The translations under genes were made by a program, and so were the position numbers. This document shows, one piece after another, positions 26,539 to 35,114 of a DNA stretch of 64,000 bases. Below the pieces are notes generated by a model. It made no database searches. It worked only from the letters and a program-made list of their open reading frames with translations, and was not told where the DNA came from. The stretch covers positions 80,310-144,309 of the forward strand of contig NZ_JBDKWZ010000019.1 in the NCBI RefSeq assembly GCF_039710355.1, in the 5' to 3' direction. The DNA comes from Rapidithrix thailandica. GTDB lineage: Bacteria > Bacteroidota > Bacteroidia > Cytophagales > Flammeovirgaceae. Position 1 is the first letter of the stretch, and every line of letters starts with the position of its first letter.

Positions 26539-28968
26539 ATGATGAAGAATTATCTACTGATTGCCCGGAGAAACCTTTCGAAGAATAAGGCTTTGTTTGC
26601 GATCAATGTCATAGGTTTGGGGCTAAGCATCGCCACCAGTCTTATTATCGCACTCTTTGTAACGGATGAATTAAGTTACGATTGTTATAATGAAAAAGCC
26701 GATCAAATCTTCCGGGTAGTTCTGAAGGGCAAAATCAATGATGAAATAGTGAAAGAGGCAGTATGCCCCGCACCGGTGGCCCCGACCTTAGAGCGTGAGT
26801 TTCCGGAAGTGTTGCAAAGTGCCCGCCTCTGTGATTCCGGCAGCCCCCGTATATCTTACCGCAACAAAACCTTCAGAGACAATAAACTGGCCTTTGTAGA
26901 TCCGGTTTTTTTCAGCATTTTTACCCTGCCGTTCCTCAAAGGAGCTCCCCAAACAGCCTTGAAAAAACCTCATACGATTGTGATCACCAGTGAGCAAGCC
27001 GAAAAGTATTTTGGAGAGGAAGACCCCATCGGTAAGATACTGGAATTCAAAGATTGGAATCAGCAATATAAAGTGACCGGGGTAATTGAGAATATACCGG
27101 CCAATTCCCACTTTCATTTTGATTTTTTTGCTTCGATGGAAGGTTTGGCAAGTTCAAAGGAGCTAAACTGGGTTCAATCACATGGTTACCATCATTACCT
27201 TTTGTTGAATAAACAAAATAATTACAAAGCATTAGAGCGTAAATTACCATTGATTGTAGAGAAATACATGGGACCCCAATTGCAACAATCCTTAGGTCTT
27301 TCTTATACGCAATTTAAAGAAAAGGGCAACCGGGTAGGCTTGTTCCTACAGCCTTTAACGGACATTCATCTATTTTCTGACTTTACCTCTGTCACCGAAC
27401 TGGAGCCCGGAGGAGATGTCAGATCCGTGTATATTTTCAGTTTGATAGCGGTATTTATCGTGCTTATTGCCTGTATCAATTTTATAAATCTTTCTACTGC
27501 CAGTGCCTCAAAAAGAGCCAAGGAGGTGGGGATCAAAAAAGTATTGGGATCAAACAAGTGGCAGTTGATTGCTCAGTTTTTGACCGAGTCTTTTGTTGTG
27601 ATACTTTTAGCAATATCTTTAGGGGTGGTTCTGGTATTACTGAGCCTTCATTTATTTAATGACTTTTCCGGGAAAGAATTTCAAATAGAGTATATCGCAA
27701 ACCTGAGAGTGATTTCTTTTTTGCTCCTGTTGGGGGTAGGTATCAGTCTCTTGGCGGGAAGTTATCCGGCTTTTTTTCTCTCTTCGTTCAACCCAATTTC
27801 CGCTCTGAAAAATAGATTTAGTCACACCGGGCAGGGTAAAGGGATACGTAACAGCTTGGTCATTTTCCAGTTTGTGGTATCGGCAGGGCTCATCTTCGCC
27901 ACCATTATAGTAGATCAGCAAATGTCATTTATCCAAAACAAGGAAATGGGATATGATAAAGCCCAAATAATGGTGATCCGAAATTCCTGGGTGTTGGGTG
28001 AGAAAGAGGGGGTTTTCAAGAAGGAGCTGCTGAAAGACTCAAGGATAGAGAGTATTACGAGGTCAGGCTTTGTTCCCGTAGGGCCTTCTAACAGTACAAT
28101 TTCGGTGGTTCAACCTCACCAGAGTTCATACGATATGAGACGGACTGCTTTTTATCATGTAGACGAACAATATATTTCTACGATGGGAATGGAATTAGTA
28201 AAGGGGAGAAACTTTTCAAAAGAATATGGTATGGAATCGGGCAATGTGATTATCAATGAAACGGCTGCAAAGCTTTATGGCTTTACCAATAATGTTATCG
28301 GACAAACCATAACCATGTGGACAGACTTGGAGGGAAGTAGAAAAGAGCTTACAGTCATTGGAGTCGTCAAGGATTTTCATTTCAAACCTTTACATCAACC
28401 CATTGCTCCTTTAATCATGTTGAATAAACCTAACCCCGGACTCATCATAAGAACAGGGGGGGAAGATATGCCCGGACTAATATCAAGCATCAAATCCCTT
28501 TGGAATGAGTTTGATGTAGAAGAACCGTTTACATATGCCTTTCTTGACGATCTGTATAATCAGGTATATATGACGGAGCAGAGAATACATACCATTCTGA
28601 GGGTCTTTACCCTGCTTACCATATTTGTGGCTTGTTTGGGTTTATTTGGCTTAGTAACGTTTAGTACGGAGCAGCGATTCAAAGAAATCGGCATTCGCAA
28701 AGTATTAGGTTCGAATGTAGTGCAAATAGTGGCCATGTTATCAACGGATTTTTTAAAGTTGATAGTGATTGCATTCCTTTTGGCTTTTCCCTTGAGTTTT
28801 TATTTTATCAATCAATGGTTGCAAGGTTTTGCCTACCGAATCGAAATCCGGTGGTGGGTGTTCCTGTTAACCGCCTTGATCACTGTGGTAATTGCCTTTT
28901 TGACCATCAGTGTTAAATGCATTAAAGCTGCGATGGCCAATCCTGTGGATACCTTACGGGATGAATGA
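26539..28968 (+). CDS. ABC transporter permease, FtsX/MacB family (full length)
   Basis: 809 residues with the Bacteroidota-type duplicated architecture: an N-terminal membrane helix (NKALFAINVIGLGLSIATSLIIAL), a periplasmic MacB-like domain, an FtsX block of three helices (~280-420, starting YIFSLIAVFIVLIACINFINLSTA), a second N-terminal-like helix and periplasmic domain, and a final FtsX block (~680-800) ending NPVDTLRDE. Each FtsX block has the KEVGIKKVLGSN / KEIGIRKVLGSN motif. It is the membrane part of the export system with the preceding adaptor and ATPase; the substrate is unknown. The second ATG of the MM pair could also be used. Confidence 0.93.
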   Translation: MMKNYLLIARRNLSKNKALFAINVIGLGLSIATSLIIALFVTDELSYDCYNEKADQIFRVVLKGKINDEIVKEAVCPAPVAPTLEREFPEVLQSARLCDSGSPRISYRNKTFRDNKLAFVDPVFFSIFTLPFLKGAPQTALKKPHTIVITSEQAEKYFGEEDPIGKILEFKDWNQQYKVTGVIENIPANSHFHFDFFASMEGLASSKELNWVQSHGYHHYLLLNKQNNYKALERKLPLIVEKYMGPQLQQSLGLSYTQFKEKGNRVGLFLQPLTDIHLFSDFTSVTELEPGGDVRSVYIFSLIAVFIVLIACINFINLSTASASKRAKEVGIKKVLGSNKWQLIAQFLTESFVVILLAISLGVVLVLLSLHLFNDFSGKEFQIEYIANLRVISFLLLLGVGISLLAGSYPAFFLSSFNPISALKNRFSHTGQGKGIRNSLVIFQFVVSAGLIFATIIVDQQMSFIQNKEMGYDKAQIMVIRNSWVLGEKEGVFKKELLKDSRIESITRSGFVPVGPSNSTISVVQPHQSSYDMRRTAFYHVDEQYISTMGMELVKGRNFSKEYGMESGNVIINETAAKLYGFTNNVIGQTITMWTDLEGSRKELTVIGVVKDFHFKPLHQPIAPLIMLNKPNPGLIIRTGGEDMPGLISSIKSLWNEFDVEEPFTYAFLDDLYNQVYMTEQRIHTILRVFTLLTIFVACLGLFGLVTFSTEQRFKEIGIRKVLGSNVVQIVAMLSTDFLKLIVIAFLLAFPLSFYFINQWLQGFAYRIEIRWWVFLLTALITVVIAFLTISVKCIKAAMANPVDTLRDE

Positions 28969-29154
28969 TAGTTAGAGGCGCAGTCAGATTGAACTTTAGA
29001 TCAATGTCATAAACATGACACCTGTTTGTCGTAACAAAAGCACCTGGGTTTTGGTAGTTTTGGGTAAGTCATCCGAATGTTTTTGAATGATTGTAAAAAA
29101 ATGTTTAATTGTTTGTAAACGAAGATGTTTACTAAAAAAAACTCAACGATCATC

Positions 29155-30939
29155 ATGGAATACCCGTCAATTGCTGAAAATTTAATTTACCAACGAAAAC
29201 GAAAAGGCTATACGCAAGAGGAGCTTGCAGGCAAAAGCAAAGTCACCATACGCACGATACAGCGTATTGAAAAAGGAGAGGTAAAACCACATTTACAAAC
29301 CGTAAAATTACTTGCGGCTGCTTTGGCAATAGAGGTAGAAGACTTAATGATTTTAAAAAAATCCCAAGCAGAAACCTCGCAAGAAAAATGGCTGCTCTTG
29401 ATGCACAGCGCTCCTGTATTGGGAGGGATACTGCCTTTATGCAATATATTATTTCCCTTGTTTCTCTGGCTTCACAAGCGGAAACATAACAAAGTATATG
29501 ATATGCATGGAAGAGCTATTGTCAACTTTCAGATGACGATGAGCATTTTATTTTTGCTTTCCTTTATAGCTCTGGTGACCCTTGAAGGCTATGGTTTTTT
29601 CTTATTTATTGCCGTTATTCCTTATACTCTAACGGTTATTCTCATCAATATAGTGACCGCAGTTCATTCGCAAAAGTGTTATTATCCGTTGTCGATTCCT
29701 TTTTTAAGGACAAGAAAACCTTCTGCTTTTAAAAAGCTTGGGGCAATCATTATTTCGTTTTGTGCTTTGTTTTCAAGTGCATGTCATCCTGAACCATCCC
29801 CCAATATCACTCGTCTTGACGGATCGCTTATTACAACAGATTCCTTAACATCCAAAATCAAACAATTGATCCGGGATGCCGGAGTTCATGGGCTGGGTGT
29901 GACTGTATTTGAAAATAGCCACATCACTTATCAGAAAACTTTTGGGTACAAAGATTATAAAAAACAATCCTTGTTGAGTGATTCGACAAATTTGTACGGT
30001 GCTTCTTTAAGTAAGGCTGTTTTTTCTGTGTTGGTGATGAAGTTGGTAGAGGAGAAGGTGATTGATTTGGATACACCTTTAGAAACTTATTTACCCAAGA
30101 AAATCTATGAATACCAGCCGCTTACCCGGTGGCATGATGATTATTCGGGTTTGGCACAAGATACCTTGTATTCAAAAATTACCGCACGTATGTGCTTGAG
30201 TCATACCAGTGGGTTTCCGAATTGGCGTTGGTTTGAACCGGATCATCAATTAAGGGTGAAGTTTGAACCGGGTACACGCTATAGTTACTCCGGAGAAGGG
30301 TTCGTTTATTTACAGGTGGTGCTGGAAAAGGTACTTGGCCATAGCCTTGAGAAACTTGCCCAGCAAAAAATATTCAAGCCTCTGGGAATGAACCGGTCAA
30401 GTTATCAGTGGCAAGAAGCCTTTGAAGGTGACTACGCTGCCGGGCATACTACTACAGGAGTGCTTTATCCAAAAGATACGGACAACGAACCTCGAAGCGG
30501 AAGTACATTGGAAACGACTGTGGAAGATTATAGTAAATTTATGGAAGCGGTACTTCAGCGCAAAATACTTACAAAAGAATCCTGGGCTGAGCTTTTTACT
30601 CCTCAAATAAAATTGCATTCGCTCAAACAATTCGGCCCTTTATCGAATACGGACACTACCCTTTACCAAGACCTCTTGTTAGGGTACGGCCTGGGTTGGG
30701 GTTTGTTAAATTCTCCTTTTGGTTTCGGAGCATTTAAAGAGGGGCATGGTGATGGTTTTCAACACTATTCGATTCTCTTTCCGGAAGCCGGGAAAGGGAT
30801 TTTAATCATGACCAATAGTGATAATGGCGAAAGCATTTTCAAAGAGCTTTTATCCGTGGCAATCAGGGATGTCTATACCCCTTGGCAATGGCAAAATTAC
30901 ATTCCTTATAATCATAACTTTCACTCGGATAAAATATGA
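29155..30939 (+). CDS. HTH-XRE / DUF4870 membrane / serine hydrolase (class C beta-lactamase-like) fusion
   Basis: From the ATG at 29155: residues ~1-60 are an XRE helix-turn-helix (YTQEELAGKSKVTIRTIQRIE). Residues ~80-180 form a DUF4870-like block of about three membrane helices. Residues ~195-215 are a further hydrophobic segment ending LFSSAC, which looks like a lipoprotein signal retained inside the fusion. Residues ~225-595 are a beta-lactamase/PBP-type serine hydrolase with SLSK (S284, K287), a YSG second motif (Y378) in place of YxN, and GHGDG as the third. DNA-binding in the cytoplasm and a hydrolase in the periplasm on one chain suggest a one-component sensor. An upstream GTG-like extension to 29125 adds ten residues. 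The S41 peptidase gene overlaps its stop by 4 bases. Confidence 0.8.
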   Translation: MEYPSIAENLIYQRKRKGYTQEELAGKSKVTIRTIQRIEKGEVKPHLQTVKLLAAALAIEVEDLMILKKSQAETSQEKWLLLMHSAPVLGGILPLCNILFPLFLWLHKRKHNKVYDMHGRAIVNFQMTMSILFLLSFIALVTLEGYGFFLFIAVIPYTLTVILINIVTAVHSQKCYYPLSIPFLRTRKPSAFKKLGAIIISFCALFSSACHPEPSPNITRLDGSLITTDSLTSKIKQLIRDAGVHGLGVTVFENSHITYQKTFGYKDYKKQSLLSDSTNLYGASLSKAVFSVLVMKLVEEKVIDLDTPLETYLPKKIYEYQPLTRWHDDYSGLAQDTLYSKITARMCLSHTSGFPNWRWFEPDHQLRVKFEPGTRYSYSGEGFVYLQVVLEKVLGHSLEKLAQQKIFKPLGMNRSSYQWQEAFEGDYAAGHTTTGVLYPKDTDNEPRSGSTLETTVEDYSKFMEAVLQRKILTKESWAELFTPQIKLHSLKQFGPLSNTDTTLYQDLLLGYGLGWGLLNSPFGFGAFKEGHGDGFQHYSILFPEAGKGILIMTNSDNGESIFKELLSVAIRDVYTPWQWQNYIPYNHNFHSDKI

Positions 30940-32375
30940 ACATGTACTTGCTTCCTTTTGTGTGTGTCATCTTTTTGGGGTGCCGCTTTAGTGCAGGTCA
31001 GGTATCTGGCAATAGAAAGCTTGAACCTGCCTTCCTTTCAGATAAGCAAACCGTTCATCCCGAGTTAAAGGGGGTTTGGAAGTCAATCGGAAACGGGTAT
31101 CTTTTGGATGCCACCAACGATCGTATGGCCTTGTATAGTTATACAAAGAGCTATTGTTATAAAGAAAAGAAGGGATACTGGACTCAGTTGCTCCACTCTA
31201 CGGCTCTCTTTTCCAGAAAGGGAGATACTCTTCATCTCTATTTGCATGATTATGGCGAAAAAACTACCGAACTCCAAGCGCGGAAAATCTTTGTAAGGAT
31301 CCGTGCTCTCCCCGGCGGTTGTACGGAGTTAAGTGCGCTCCAGCAAAATGATCCGGTATTCCTTTTCGATTTGTTTTTGGAAACATTGGAATGTAATTAT
31401 GCGTTCGCCCGGGAGCGCGATTTAAACTGGGCCAACATCAGAAAACAGTACCAGACAAGCATTTCAGCGGCTACCAGTTTGGAAGAACTTTTTCAAAGAA
31501 TGGGGGAAGTGGTTTCCATGACCAAGGACCAACACACTAAAATTATTGCCAAAGACGGACGAAAACATCAATATGCCGTTACGCCTTCTGCAAAACGGGT
31601 TTGGGAAGCATTTGAAAAGCAAAATGCCATCGAAAATAGCCATGAGTATTTCGACTTGTTTTTTGAGACAAATTATAAGAACATCAGCGATAGCTTGTTG
31701 CTTGGCCAAGGCAAAAAAGTAGCCAATGGGAAAATCGAATGGGGGTTTGTAAAAGAGGATATTGGTTATATACATATTCATTCTCTTACGGGGTTTGCGT
31801 CACCTGCATTACCTAGAAAACAACATATGGATTCCTTGAATTTTTCTATGCAAGAAATCATGAAAGCGCTACGGGATACAAAGGCTTTGATCGTTGATAT
31901 TAGCTTTAACTTCGGTGGGTATGATGCGGCCGGGCTTACTATTGCTAGTTATTTTACGAAAGAAACTGTTCAGGCGTATACCTTGCACACGTATTACGGG
32001 GGAGAGTTTTATGAAACCAGTACATTTAATGTGATTCCCGCAACAGAAACCTATAGTAAGCCAGTTTATTTGCTCACAACAGATATCAGCCGTAGTGCAG
32101 CCGAAACCTTTGCCATGCAAATGAAAGCCTTGCCCCATGTCACCCTTGTAGGCAGTAGAACCTTAGGGATTTTATCCAATATGTTAGGAAAGAATATCGG
32201 GGGTTTTTATTTGACTTGCAGCAATGGGAAATACGAGTCAACGGAAGGAGCTGTATACGAGGTTAATGGGGTGGAGGTAGATATTCCGAGGGAAGTGTTT
32301 TCAAGTGAAACTATTTTGCAAGGACATATGGAGGCTGTCAGAAGTATTGTAAAGTTGATTGAAAGTAAAGAGTAA
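30936..32375 (+). CDS. S41 family (tail-specific/C-terminal processing type) peptidase
   Basis: 479 residues, exported (N-terminal hydrophobic segment ending FLGCRFSAG, lipoprotein-like Cys). An N-terminal helical domain (~130-200) is followed by the S41 catalytic core (~250-440): DISFNFGGYDAAG and the nucleophile region SRSAAETFAMQMK, whose Ser after the SRSA turn fits the active site, then the VGSRTLG strand. No clear PDZ domain is visible. Start and preceding stop overlap as ATGA, so it is translationally coupled to the HTH-hydrolase fusion. Substrate is unknown. Confidence 0.83.
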   Translation: MNMYLLPFVCVIFLGCRFSAGQVSGNRKLEPAFLSDKQTVHPELKGVWKSIGNGYLLDATNDRMALYSYTKSYCYKEKKGYWTQLLHSTALFSRKGDTLHLYLHDYGEKTTELQARKIFVRIRALPGGCTELSALQQNDPVFLFDLFLETLECNYAFARERDLNWANIRKQYQTSISAATSLEELFQRMGEVVSMTKDQHTKIIAKDGRKHQYAVTPSAKRVWEAFEKQNAIENSHEYFDLFFETNYKNISDSLLLGQGKKVANGKIEWGFVKEDIGYIHIHSLTGFASPALPRKQHMDSLNFSMQEIMKALRDTKALIVDISFNFGGYDAAGLTIASYFTKETVQAYTLHTYYGGEFYETSTFNVIPATETYSKPVYLLTTDISRSAAETFAMQMKALPHVTLVGSRTLGILSNMLGKNIGGFYLTCSNGKYESTEGAVYEVNGVEVDIPREVFSSETILQGHMEAVRSIVKLIESKE

Positions 32376-32860
32376 ATTTTGAATCTGTCATGCAATCTAA
32401 ATTATTCCAAAGTCAAAGTTCCTTTTCTTGGGCAAAACTTCTTATGCAAATGCGCTACAAGGTTACCTATAAAGTGGTATTGTTTAAGTAATTTTGTCTC
32501 TCTTTATATTGTTAGTGCTTCCTTTGAATACGGTATGTTTTTTAATTCCTATTGATGTAGCTGGATGGGTAATCGCGTAGTTATCAATTCAGAGAGACAA
32601 ATTTAATGGGGGTATTGCTGTTGATTGAATGGGGAAAGAAGCAGTTTTGACTGTTTAGAAGGCTGAAAATTCCGTATACTTTTTATAGCTCTTTTTCATG
32701 CAAACCCTATACTGGAATGGTATAAAAACTATTTTGAATGGAATTGTTGCAAAGGTGGTTTTTGGGTATTTTTTCTTATATTCAATGAACGTTGATTTTC
32801 AAATGTTAAACAAAGGTTTTTTTATTTTATTTTTTTAAAATATTGATTATGAGTTATTTG
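32376..32860. other. Intergenic, left part of the 1.3-kb non-coding region
   Basis: No gene is seen. One 11-bp inverted repeat (TTTGTCTCTCT 32493-32503 with AGAGAGACAAA 32591-32601) encloses ~87 bp and might be a small mobile-element scar. Confidence 0.4.
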
Positions 32861-32903
32861 TGTATATGGTCCTGTTTTTTAAATATAAAAAATCAAATTT
32901 TTT

Positions 32904-32935
32904 ATTGACTAAGTACTTATTTTAAGATACCTTGT
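32904..32935 (+). promoter_or_regulatory. Bacteroidota-type promoter-like element, repeat unit A
   Basis: ATTG (32904-32907), 20 bases, then TACCTTGT (32928-32935), compared with the Bacteroidota -33 TTTG / -7 TAnnTTTG pattern. Confidence 0.45.
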
Positions 32936-32950
32936 GCTTCTAATCTTTTA

Positions 32951-33013
32951 TGATCAAGTGGGCTTGATCAATCACAATGTAAAAGTTGTGTATTACCTCG
33001 TAATACTTATTTT
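32951..33013 (+). ncRNA. Possible short RNA in repeat unit A (two hairpins, T-rich end)
   Basis: Downstream of the unit A promoter-like element there is a perfect 8-bp hairpin (TGATCAAG 32951-32958, CTTGATCA 32963-32970). A 7-bp hairpin follows (GTATTAC 32990-32996, GTAATAC 33000-33006) and then TTATTTTT, a terminator layout. A ~75-nt transcript is possible. Later units keep only a degenerate form of the second hairpin. Confidence 0.3.
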
Positions 33014-33038
33014 TATTGTAAATAAATAAAATATTATT

Positions 33039-33070
33039 TTTGCTTGAGTACTTATTTTAAGGTATCTTTA
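33039..33070 (+). promoter_or_regulatory. Bacteroidota-type promoter-like element, repeat unit B
   Basis: TTTG (33039-33042), 20 bases, then TATCTTTA (33063-33070), the best match to TAnnTTTG in the array. Confidence 0.5.
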
Positions 33071-33175
33071 TTTTTTTGGTGTTTTTAGGTGAAAAGTTAG
33101 CTTTATTCCTTTATGTAAGAGAAAATAAAATGCCTTGTAATACTTATTATTTTTTTATAAAATAAAATATTTTTA

Positions 33176-33207
33176 TTTGTTTAAATACTTATTTTAAGGT
33201 ACATTAG
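33176..33207 (+). promoter_or_regulatory. Bacteroidota-type promoter-like element, repeat unit C
   Basis: TTTG (33176-33179), 20 bases, then TACATTAG (33200-33207). Confidence 0.45.
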
Positions 33208-33304
33208 CGTCTCAAATATGTCTTAGGGGTAAATTAACTGTGCTGCTTAAGATGAACTACTTATTATTGCTTATAATACTTCTATAGTAAAAACACGATC
33301 TTTT

Positions 33305-33336
33305 TTTGATTAAGTACTTATTTTAAGGTATATTGC
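33305..33336 (+). promoter_or_regulatory. Bacteroidota-type promoter-like element, repeat unit D
   Basis: TTTG (33305-33308), 20 bases, then TATATTGC (33329-33336). Confidence 0.45.
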
Positions 33337-33438
33337 ATGTGAAAACTACCTTATTGAAGGACTAACGTTGTTAGCTACTATGGCGGAGCTGTGTACTGCC
33401 TGATGATACAAGTTTTTTGTAATAAAAATATGATCTTT

Positions 33439-33472
33439 TTTGTTTGACTACTTAACTTAAAATGTATTTTAT
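33439..33472 (+). promoter_or_regulatory. Degenerate promoter-like element, repeat unit E (nearest to the MATE gene)
   Basis: TTTG at 33439 or 33443 and TATTTTAT at 33465-33472; the core is mutated (ACTACTTAACTTAAAA). It is ~210 bp before the MATE start codon. Confidence 0.35.
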
Positions 33473-33683
33473 GTCAAATGAATCTGTATTGAAGGGCTGA
33501 TATTGTCAGTTGCTTTGGCGAAGCTGTGTCTTGCTTGGTAATGCCTGTTTTTAAGATGAAAATGAATTCTGAATAAAGTGACTTTTAGTTGCTTGTTGTG
33601 GAGGGGTATGTATTGTCTGGTAGTGCTTACTGTATTGTATTGTTTGTGCAAATTGAAACTCAACTAAACCAAACTAAAGCTAG

Positions 33684-35060
33684 ATGAAAGAGAATGATGA
33701 AATCCTGAATGGTCCTATAATTCCGACCTCTGTTAAGTTGGCTGTGCCTGTGATGATTGGGCAAATACTATCTTTGATTTATGGTATTGTGGATTTGGTC
33801 TTTGTGTCAATGCTGGATAAGGAATCCACTTCTTTGATTAGTGGTATGGGGCTGGTATTTCCTATTTACATGCTGTATTTGGCTTTGGGTATAGGGATGT
33901 TTACAGGGGTTAGTGTATTGGTGGCAAGAGCAATAGGAGAGCGGAATAAATATATCCTGGATAAGGTTTCCAGCTCAGGGGTGCTGATCGCCTTGTTGAT
34001 GGCTGTTGTATCAGCGGTTTTATTTTATCTTTTTGGTCGTGAAATTATTCAGTTGTTGGCAGGGGCTGAAATCACCGGATCTGCTATCGTGGCAGGAATT
34101 GATTATTTATATTATATAATTCCGGGTTTATGCTTCTTGTTGTTTAATCAGGTGATGTTGGGGATCTTTCAGGGAGAAGGTATAGTAAAGCATTATGCAG
34201 CTTCCATGATGCTTTCAACAGTATTAAACATCATACTATCCCCTATATTTATTTTTACACTTGATATGGGGGTTGCGGGAAGTGCTATCGCTACTTCAAT
34301 AGCAATATTTGTCGGTTTTTTGTATTTGCTTGGGGCCTTTAAGAAAAAGGAAAATAACGTTCCTTTGAGTTGGCAGTTAAAAGAAGCCAAGTCGACAATT
34401 ATTAAGGAAATACTCCGGATTGGTATGGCGCATGTCGCTAGTATTCTGATTATCAATATCGCCAGTATGGTCATGAACTTTATCATTGGTTCTATCAGTG
34501 AAACGGCAATGAACTCTTGGGTTTTGGTAATCAGAATGGATGAATTCTTGTTGTTTGTCGGTTATGCTTTTGGTAGTTCCACTTTGACGATGGTAGGTCA
34601 GAATCATGGAACAGGCAATGCTTCCAGAGTGCAGGAAATCTTTAAAAAGAACATCGTACTGGTGACGTTTATGGGACTGATTTGTGTGGGCATTTACAAT
34701 CTTGTCGCTCCGTATCTATTCTCGTTTTTTACCAATGTACCGGAAGTGATCGATGGTTGTGTCATGCAAGTTCGGATTCTGTCTCTCACCTATGTGGCTA
34801 TAATAATTACCATTGTGGTTAACTCTACTTTTCAGGCTACCGGGCGGGCTATGCCCGGAGTGATACTTGAAGTAATACGCATGCTGGTTGTGTCTATTCC
34901 CTTAGCTTATTCACTGGTTTTTATTTGGGGAATGGGGGTTGCCGGTGTGTTTTTTTCCGTAGGTGGTGCCAACGTGTTGGTGCTGGTTATTGGATTGGTA
35001 TGGGGTTCAAGTTATGTCAATAAAATGAGGAAGTCATCTTCTTCAATGCAGGCAGCATAG
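33684..35060 (+). CDS. MATE family efflux transporter
   Basis: 458 residues with 12 predicted membrane helices in two six-helix halves, a Na+- or H+-coupled exporter of the DinF/NorM superfamily. The N-terminal half has PTSVKLAVPVMIGQILSLIYGIVDLVFV and the second half repeats the pattern after ~residue 235 (EILRIGMAHVASILIINIASMVMNFIIG). As the first gene of the biosynthetic cluster and directly behind the repeat array, it is the likely exporter of the product. The next gene starts 54 bp downstream on the same strand. Confidence 0.92.
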   Translation: MKENDEILNGPIIPTSVKLAVPVMIGQILSLIYGIVDLVFVSMLDKESTSLISGMGLVFPIYMLYLALGIGMFTGVSVLVARAIGERNKYILDKVSSSGVLIALLMAVVSAVLFYLFGREIIQLLAGAEITGSAIVAGIDYLYYIIPGLCFLLFNQVMLGIFQGEGIVKHYAASMMLSTVLNIILSPIFIFTLDMGVAGSAIATSIAIFVGFLYLLGAFKKKENNVPLSWQLKEAKSTIIKEILRIGMAHVASILIINIASMVMNFIIGSISETAMNSWVLVIRMDEFLLFVGYAFGSSTLTMVGQNHGTGNASRVQEIFKKNIVLVTFMGLICVGIYNLVAPYLFSFFTNVPEVIDGCVMQVRILSLTYVAIIITIVVNSTFQATGRAMPGVILEVIRMLVVSIPLAYSLVFIWGMGVAGVFFSVGGANVLVLVIGLVWGSSYVNKMRKSSSSMQAA

Positions 35061-35114
35061 CCTTACCACTTGATAATTGATTAGGAAGTACATTATTTTA
35101 TATAATAATTCAAT

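Larger units (their letters stand above)
32900..33600 (+). repeat. Array of about five ~135-bp degenerate direct repeats upstream of the biosynthetic cluster
   Basis: The recurrent core is AGTACTTATTTTAAGG. TTTG-type elements start at 32904 (as ATTG), 33039, 33176, 33305 and 33443, spacing 129-138 bp. The first four are followed by exactly 20 bases and then a TAnnTT element (32928, 33063, 33200, 33329); the fifth is looser (18 or 22 bases). Other blocks also recur: the units beginning at 33305 and 33443 share TATTGAAGG, TTGT-AG, TGGCG-AGCTGTGT. A sixth partial copy may follow to ~33650. Confidence 0.8.

Noticed and set aside
32376..33683. CRISPR array
   Set aside because: Repeats are ~135 bp apart, degenerate and contain no spacer-like unique units of constant length; no cas genes nearby.
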